Source: an uncultured Clostridia bacterium (GTDB taxonomy: Bacteria; Bacillota_A; Clostridia; Christensenellales; Aristaeellaceae). Taken from it: a stretch of 19,274 nt of DNA. Below, one piece after another: positions 14,673 to 19,274 of this stretch (the first letter of the stretch is position 1; the number at the start of each line of letters is the position of its first letter). The translations under genes and the position numbers were made by a program. Where the stretch lies: assembly GCA_945871545.1 (NCBI GenBank), contig CAMBWJ010000005.1, positions 1 through 19,274 of the forward strand, in the 5' to 3' direction. Below the pieces are notes generated by a model. That model was not told where the DNA came from, ran no database searches, and worked only from the letters and a program-made list of their open reading frames with translations.

Positions 14673-16547
14673 TTATTCGGCGCGTGCGTCGCAGATCTGC
14701 TCGTACTCGTCCACCATGCCGCCGAAGAAGTCCAGCGCGCGCTGGTAGGTCTCGGGATCCAGCGGATCCACGTCCGCCGTGGACAGCAGCTCTGCCGGGG
14801 CCCGGGAGCCGCCCAGCTTCAGGAAGGCCAGGTAGTCCTCCACTGCGCCCTCCTCGCCGCTTACGATGCGCTGGCAGATGGAGGCCGCGTAGGCCACGGA
14901 GGTAGCGTACTGGTAGACGTAATAGTTGTAGTAGAAGTGCGGAACCTGCGTCCACTGGTAGCGGAAGTCGGGATAGGTCTTGATGGTGTCGCCGCGGTAG
15001 GTCGCATAGAGCTCCGTCCACAGGTCGCTGAGCGCCTCGCCGTCCAGCGAACCGCCGGCTTCCACCGTCTGATAGGCCGCATCCTCAAACTCCGCGTACA
15101 GCACCTGCATGAAGAAGGTGCCCGCGAACATGGACAGAACGTTCTCCAGATAGAACAGCCGCTCGTCCTCCGTTTCGGCGTTGTTCATCTTGTAGGTGTA
15201 GTAGATCAGCTCGTTGGTGGTGGAGGCGACCTCGTGGGTGAAGATCGTGGGTTCCGAGTACAGGCCGATCTGGTTCTCGGAGGAGTACCGGGAGTAGATC
15301 GCGTGGCCCATCTCGTGGGCCAGCGTGCTCACGTCATCGGAGTAGCCCACGTAGTTGAACAGCATGAACGGCAGGTATTCCTCGCCGACCTGCATGGAAA
15401 ACGCGCCCGAGGTCTTGGTGTCCGAGGGGTACACGTCCAGATGGCTGCTGCTGACCAGCGCGTCGTAGTGGGCAATGTAGTCCTCGCCCAGGATGCTCAG
15501 CGCCGCGCGCACCTCGTCCACGGCGTCCTCGTAGGGAACCTCTCCCGCGTCATAGTTGGAGACGTAATCGGCGAGATCGAAGGGATACTGCTCCTCCAGG
15601 CCCAGGCCGCGCTTGTGCGCGTTCAGATAGCGCTGGTAGTCCGCCGCGCCCGCGCGGGCCGCCTCGATCACCATGTCGTAGATCGCGGGATCCACGTCCG
15701 AGGCTGCAAGCGCCGCCGCGCGGCTGGTCTCATAGTTGTTGAGCTGGGCGTTGGCCCAGTTCGTGGTCACCTGCGCCTCCAGCAGCGCCGTAAAGGTGTT
15801 GACGAAGGAGATGGGCTTGGTCAGGTACGTCTGGTTGGCCAGCGCCTTGAAGTCGCGGTCGTAATCGCTGCTGTACACGATGCGGGTGTACAGCTCGTCG
15901 CTCAGCGCCGCCTCCGTGCCGTCCGGCATGGTGATGATCGGGTCGGGCAGATCCACGTCCAGCAGAATATTGTAGATGCTCTCGGTCTTGCTGAGGGCGG
16001 GGTTCAGAATCGCCAGTGCCGTGTTCGTCTCCTCGCTGAAGGGCTGACGGTCGGGATCCACAAACCTGCGCAGGTAGTAGGCGTAGGGCTCCAGCAGCGG
16101 ATCCGCAAGCAGCTCCTGCCGCGTTTCCAGCGGCAGCGAGAAGATCTCCGGCTCCACAAACGCGAGGTACTGCAACTCCTGGCTGCTCATCACACTCAGC
16201 TTCGCAAACAGCGTGGTGTACAGCGGATCGGCAGGGTTCAGATTGTAGCCCAGATAGGCGTACAGGGACAGTCGGCTCTGTATCTGCGTCAGCTCGCCCA
16301 GATAGGCGAACTGCATGTAATCGCAGATGCCCTGGGCGGTGTTCAGCGTGCCGCGGTAGTTCTCGTGCTGGGGAATCAGCTCCATGACCTTTTCGTAGTC
16401 CGCGTTCCACGCATCCACGTCCGGATAGACCTCGCTCAGATCCCACTGGGTCGGGTAGCTCTTTTCCTCCTCAGCGATTGCAGCGCAGCTGCTCAGCGCC
16501 AGAACGAGCGCCAGCAAAAAGGCCAGCAGCCTGCGATGGTATCTCAT
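14673..16547 (-). CDS. pepF: M3-family oligoendopeptidase F-like, exported and probably lipid-anchored
   Basis: A 624-residue zinc metallopeptidase cleaving short peptides. The zinc site is HEMGH (411-415), with the third ligand Glu439 in THEVASTTNE, as in oligoendopeptidase F. The M3 body is visible throughout (YPTQWDLSEVYPDVDAW near the N-terminus, KTYPDFRYQWTQVPHFYYNYYVYQYATS near the C-terminus). Unlike most PepF proteins it has a signal peptide: RYHRR, a Leu/Ala-rich core, and LSSC (residues 18-21), which fits a lipobox with the Cys as lipidation site. The start was moved from ATG 16553, which touches the GGGAGGA site, to ATG 16547 with seven-base spacing. It is monocistronic with its own promoter. 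It probably trims peptides outside the cell for uptake. Confidence 0.92.
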   Translation of the reverse strand: MRYHRRLLAFLLALVLALSSCAAIAEEEKSYPTQWDLSEVYPDVDAWNADYEKVMELIPQHENYRGTLNTAQGICDYMQFAYLGELTQIQSRLSLYAYLGYNLNPADPLYTTLFAKLSVMSSQELQYLAFVEPEIFSLPLETRQELLADPLLEPYAYYLRRFVDPDRQPFSEETNTALAILNPALSKTESIYNILLDVDLPDPIITMPDGTEAALSDELYTRIVYSSDYDRDFKALANQTYLTKPISFVNTFTALLEAQVTTNWANAQLNNYETSRAAALAASDVDPAIYDMVIEAARAGAADYQRYLNAHKRGLGLEEQYPFDLADYVSNYDAGEVPYEDAVDEVRAALSILGEDYIAHYDALVSSSHLDVYPSDTKTSGAFSMQVGEEYLPFMLFNYVGYSDDVSTLAHEMGHAIYSRYSSENQIGLYSEPTIFTHEVASTTNELIYYTYKMNNAETEDERLFYLENVLSMFAGTFFMQVLYAEFEDAAYQTVEAGGSLDGEALSDLWTELYATYRGDTIKTYPDFRYQWTQVPHFYYNYYVYQYATSVAYAASICQRIVSGEEGAVEDYLAFLKLGGSRAPAELLSTADVDPLDPETYQRALDFFGGMVDEYEQICDARAE

Positions 16548-16596
16548 CTTCATTCCTCCCTGGTATAAACTGAAGCGCGGGGCTTCGATGCATTCA

Positions 16597-16625
16597 ATTG
16601 TAGCACAAGTTGCAGCGATTTACAA
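16597..16625 (-). promoter_or_regulatory. Sigma-A promoter for the oligoendopeptidase gene
   Basis: On the minus strand, TTGTAA (16620-16625), a 17-base spacer and TACAAT (16597-16602, preceded by TGC as in extended -10 boxes). The leader contains a small GAAGC/GCTTC hairpin at 16573-16586 before the ribosome-binding site. Confidence 0.83.
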
Positions 16626-16735
16626 TAAAATCGCGCCGGAAGCTGCGAAAAGCATGCATGGGAAGCTCTTCTGCCCAGTGCGCGGAAATGCAGCGCGCTG
16701 TCGTGCCAAAACTGCGCGTACAGGGTGTTTTTCAC

Positions 16736-16764
16736 TTGCCAAATCGTTAATTTTGATGTACACT
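16736..16764 (+). promoter_or_regulatory. Sigma-A promoter for the rubrerythrin-like gene
   Basis: TTGCCA (16736-16741), a 17-base spacer and TACACT (16759-16764), 63 bases upstream of the ATG. It is divergent from the peptidase promoter; the 110 bases between the two promoters hold no recognised operator. Confidence 0.8.
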
Positions 16765-16827
16765 TAAATGGGAATTCATAGAAACTCAAATTTGGCCGCC
16801 GGGCGCTTCCGGCGGGAGGAGCGCGCC

Positions 16828-17316
16828 ATGTTTCACATTTTCAGCGATCTGGAGGGAATCCGCATCGCCATCGAGATGGAGCGCCGGGGGGAATCGTTCT
16901 ACCGGCACGCCGCGAGGGTGAGCAAGTCGGAGGAGACGGTGGAGATGCTGCTGGCCCTCGCCAACGAGGAGCAGTATCACCGCGCGGAGTTTGAGCGCCT
17001 GCTGAGCGCGGAGTGCGCCCGGGGCATGTCCGACTGCGCCTACGACGACGAGACCAACGCCTATCTCACCGCCATCGCCGCAGAGGTTGTGTTCCCGAAG
17101 GGCCTGATGGCGCTCAGAGACGAGGGCTTTGAGAACCCCGAGGCCGTGCTTTTGCACGCCATCGCCTCGGAGAAGGATTCCATCCTGTTCTACACCGAAA
17201 TGCAGCAACGCACCGCAGATGATCACTCAAGGGAGGTCTTTGGGGAGATCGTGCGCCAGGAGCGCGGCCACCTGTTCCGCCTGCAGCGCAGGCTTGCGCA
17301 GCTCATGCAGGCGTGA
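16828..17316 (+). CDS. Rubrerythrin/ferritin-like diiron protein
   Basis: A 162-residue four-helix-bundle protein of the rubrerythrin-type ferritin-like superfamily, which typically binds two irons and helps remove peroxide in anaerobes. Family pattern: AIEMERRGESFYRHAA (helix 1, Glu16/Glu18 and Tyr25), LANEEQYHRAEF (helix 2, Glu47/Glu48 with His51), AIASEKDSILFYTEM (helix 3, Glu115) and IVRQERGHLFRL (helix 4, Glu145 with His148). The C-terminal rubredoxin domain of classical rubrerythrin is absent, so the electron donor or exact reaction is open. ATG 16828 has GGAGGAG six bases upstream. The frame is open back to 16768, but no ribosome-binding site supports an earlier start. It may share a transcript with pgcA. 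Confidence 0.85.
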   Translation: MFHIFSDLEGIRIAIEMERRGESFYRHAARVSKSEETVEMLLALANEEQYHRAEFERLLSAECARGMSDCAYDDETNAYLTAIAAEVVFPKGLMALRDEGFENPEAVLLHAIASEKDSILFYTEMQQRTADDHSREVFGEIVRQERGHLFRLQRRLAQLMQA

Positions 17317-17329
17317 AGCGCGTGACTTT

Positions 17330-17350
17330 TTCATGAACCACATTCATGAA
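17330..17350 (+). repeat. Two TTCATGAA palindromes upstream of pgcA
   Basis: TTCATGAA occurs at 17330-17337 and again at 17343-17350, centre to centre 13 bases apart, in the 59-base gap between the rubrerythrin and phosphoglucomutase genes. The second copy extends to the 10-bp palindrome ATTCATGAAT. It could be a regulator site or chance. No -10/-35 pair was seen in this gap. Confidence 0.4.
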
Positions 17351-17375
17351 TGGAACTAAAGGGGAGGATACGACC

Positions 17376-19103
17376 ATGGAAGCAATGAAGATTTACCAGC
17401 AGTGGCTCGCCGACTTCGCCGACGATCCGCAGACCATCGCCGATCTGAAGGCCATTGAGAACGATCCCTCAGAGATCGAGGATCGCTTTTACCGCGAACT
17501 GGAATTCGGAACCGCCGGCATGCGCGGCGTGCTGGGCGCCGGAACCAATCGCCTGAATATCTACAACGTGCGCCGGGTGACCCGCGCGCTTGCCAAGTAC
17601 ATCCTCACCACCCCCGACGGCAAGGACAAGGGCGTGGCCATCGCCTACGACAGCCGCAACATGTCCGACGTGTTCGCCAGGCAGGCCGCGCTGGTGCTCT
17701 GCGCCGCAGGCGTGAAGGTGTTCCTGTTTGAATCCCTGCGCCCCGTTCCGGTGCTGTCCTTCACGATCCGCCACCTGAAGTGCATCGCGGGCATCGTGAT
17801 CACCGCCAGCCACAACCCGAAGCAGTACAACGGCTACAAGGCTTACTGGACCGACGGCGGTCAGATGCCGCCCGAGTCCGTCAAGGGCATCACCGACCGC
17901 ATCCCGGAGACCACCTACGCCGAGTCCGTGCCCATGGACGAGCAGGCGGCCCTCGACGCGGGACTGCTCAATTACATCGGCAAGGATGTGGACGACGCGT
18001 ACATCGCCGCCGTGAAGAAGCTGTCCGTCAATCCCGAGCTGGCCCGCGAGGTGGGCAAGGATCTGAAGATCGTCTACACCCCCCTGCACGGCTCCGGCAA
18101 CATCCCGGTGCGCCGCATCTTCGACGAGATCGGCATGAAGAACGTCTACGTGGTTCCCGAGCAGGAGCTGCCGGACGGCAACTTCCCCACCGTGCGCGTT
18201 CCCAACCCGGAGGAGAGCGACGCGTTCCGTCTCGCACTTCAGATGCAGAAGGAGTTGGGCGCGGATCTGTGCGTGGGCACCGACCCCGACTGCGACCGCG
18301 TGGGCATCGCCTGCATGACCGCCGACGGCACGCCCCGCCTGCTCAACGGCAACCAGATCGGCTGCGTGCTGCTGCACTACATCCTCTCCCAGAAGAAGGA
18401 GCGCGGTGAACTGCCCGAGAACGCCGCCGCCGTCACCACCATCGTGTCCACCAACATGGCCGCGGCCATCGCCAAGTCCTTCGGCTGCAAGATGATCGAG
18501 GTGCTCACCGGCTTCAAGTACATCGCCGAGCAGATTCACCTGTTCGAGACCACCGGCTGCAACACCTTCCAGTTCGGCTTCGAGGAGAGCTTCGGCTACC
18601 TCAGCGGCACCGACGTGCGCGACAAGGACGGCGTGAACGCCTGCATGCTCATCGCCGAGGCGGCCTGCTATTATAAGAAGAACTTCGGCAAGACCCTGGT
18701 GGACGCGATTGACATGCTCTACCAGCAGTACGGCTACTACGGCGACAAGGTCGTGTCCTTCGTCTGCCCGGGCAAGGACGGCCTGGAGACCATGCAGAAC
18801 CTGATGGCCTCCCTGCGCGACAACCCGCCCACCGCCATCGGCGGCGCAAAGGTGGTTGCCCTGCGCGACTACCAGAAGTCCACCCGCGTGGAGGGCGACA
18901 GGGTTGAGACCCTGACCCTGCCCAAGAGCAACGTGCTCTACTTCGAGCTGGAGAACGACGCATGGGTGTGCGTGCGCCCCTCCGGCACCGAGCCGAAGAT
19001 CAAGCTCTACGTCAACGCCGTCTCCGATGCGGCTGAAAAGACCCAGGCGCTGCTCAAGGAGTACGCCGACGCCGCCGTGGAGATCCTCAACGGCAGGATG
19101 TAA
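17376..19103 (+). CDS. pgcA: Phosphoglucomutase (alpha-D-phosphohexomutase superfamily)
   Basis: A 575-residue cytoplasmic enzyme interconverting glucose 1-phosphate and glucose 6-phosphate, possibly also mannose phosphates. All four superfamily sites are intact: phosphoserine loop TASHNP with Ser145, metal loop DPDCDR (303-308), sugar-binding GFEESFGYLSG (401-411) and phosphate-binding RPSGTEPK (534-541). Length and the N-terminal FGTAGMRGVLGAGTNRLN fit the long PgcA/PGM2-type group of Bacillota rather than the roughly 450-residue GlmM type. ATG 17376 has GGGGAGG eight bases upstream and is preferred to the in-frame ATG at 17346, which has no such site. No promoter is visible in the short upstream gap, so read-through from the rubrerythrin promoter is likely. 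Confidence 0.94.
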   Translation: MEAMKIYQQWLADFADDPQTIADLKAIENDPSEIEDRFYRELEFGTAGMRGVLGAGTNRLNIYNVRRVTRALAKYILTTPDGKDKGVAIAYDSRNMSDVFARQAALVLCAAGVKVFLFESLRPVPVLSFTIRHLKCIAGIVITASHNPKQYNGYKAYWTDGGQMPPESVKGITDRIPETTYAESVPMDEQAALDAGLLNYIGKDVDDAYIAAVKKLSVNPELAREVGKDLKIVYTPLHGSGNIPVRRIFDEIGMKNVYVVPEQELPDGNFPTVRVPNPEESDAFRLALQMQKELGADLCVGTDPDCDRVGIACMTADGTPRLLNGNQIGCVLLHYILSQKKERGELPENAAAVTTIVSTNMAAAIAKSFGCKMIEVLTGFKYIAEQIHLFETTGCNTFQFGFEESFGYLSGTDVRDKDGVNACMLIAEAACYYKKNFGKTLVDAIDMLYQQYGYYGDKVVSFVCPGKDGLETMQNLMASLRDNPPTAIGGAKVVALRDYQKSTRVEGDRVETLTLPKSNVLYFELENDAWVCVRPSGTEPKIKLYVNAVSDAAEKTQALLKEYADAAVEILNGRM

Positions 19104-19274
19104 AAATATGTGGCGGGGGAGTATCTCCCCCACCACTGCCACCCCTACCAGAAATCCATCGCGCCTCAAGAGGTACAATGGATTTCTGCAAGGAAGCGAT
19201 TTTTCTGTAGCAGTCGCGTCTCTGAAAGAGCCGCGACCAGCCGCCGGTGAATTTTCAATTCACTACGGCGTGCT
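19104..19274. repeat. Run of consecutive inverted repeats at right edge
   Basis: Four hairpins follow each other. First, GTGG-C-GGGGGAG / CTCCCCC-A-CCAC at 19110-19136, which could terminate pgcA although no T run follows. Second, AGAAATCCAT / ATGGATTTCT at 19150-19187, enclosing CCTCAAGAGG. Third, GTCGCG-T-CTCT / AGAG-C-CGCGAC at 19213-19237. Fourth, CGCCG-GTGAATT / AATTCAC-TA-CGGCG at 19242-19270. No ORF with a ribosome-binding site is present. This is probably a terminator plus palindromic intergenic elements; a structured RNA is an alternative. Confidence 0.65.

Noticed and set aside
14637..16568. A 643-codon plus-strand open frame
   Set aside because: It is the antisense shadow of the oligoendopeptidase, with Val/His/Gln-rich sequence and no recognisable domain.
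17469..19178. A 569-codon minus-strand open frame
   Set aside because: It is the antisense shadow of phosphoglucomutase; no ribosome-binding site supports it and it has no motifs.
1..19274. Search for a defence system, toxin-antitoxin pair, phage or insertion-sequence genes
   Set aside because: No nuclease-ATPase cassette, transposase, integrase or paired small toxin/antitoxin genes were seen; the paired small genes present are enzymes or membrane proteins without such features.

Overview
The window looks like ordinary chromosome from a GC-rich member of the Clostridia (Bacillota), probably gut-associated. The evidence is a tRNA-Ile T-box leader in front of a type-2 isoleucyl-tRNA synthetase, homologues of Bacillota genes (tmcAL, YhaM-type exonuclease, pgcA), purine-rich Shine-Dalgarno sites, and nine sigma-A-type promoters that all have a 17-base spacer. 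GC-rich palindromic repeats between genes are, as I recall, common in gut Clostridia. No species can be named from sequence alone. I found no tRNA or rRNA gene, insertion sequence, phage gene, CRISPR array or recognisable defence system.

Left part (1-4518). The 5' part of ileS runs off the left edge on the minus strand, behind a complete T-box riboswitch with promoter and terminator. Next come a minus-strand J-domain/TPR protein with a consensus promoter, a plus-strand single-span membrane protein with a C-terminal His/Cys motif and a strong terminator, and a plus-strand SPFH (band 7) protein.

Middle (4519-10695), all minus strand. A SAM-dependent methyltransferase and an ABC-F ATPase form a two-gene operon, both plausibly acting on ribosomes or RNA. 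A serine hydrolase-like protein is tightly coupled to a GNAT acetyltransferase and may have a short upstream ORF. A thymidine kinase naturally fused to a GNAT domain is followed 12 bases later by an isochorismatase-family hydrolase.

Right part (10696-19274). tmcAL (plus) converges on a pair of overlapping membrane-protein genes (minus), with a perfect 16-bp hairpin between them. The pair's promoter is divergent from that of a YhaM-like 3'-5' exonuclease. A 434-base gene-free stretch of palindromic repeats follows, then a minus-strand secreted, probably lipid-anchored, M3 oligoendopeptidase. A rubrerythrin-like protein and phosphoglucomutase (both plus) follow, and the window ends in a run of consecutive inverted repeats.

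Most genes are housekeeping: translation (ileS, methyltransferase, ABC-F, tmcAL), RNA turnover (YhaM), nucleotide salvage (tdk) and sugar phosphate metabolism (pgcA). I did not find a convincing new multi-gene system. The points most worth a second look are the thymidine kinase-GNAT fusion, the paired membrane proteins, the possible leader ORF, and the structured repeats at 14245-14468 and 19104-19270.
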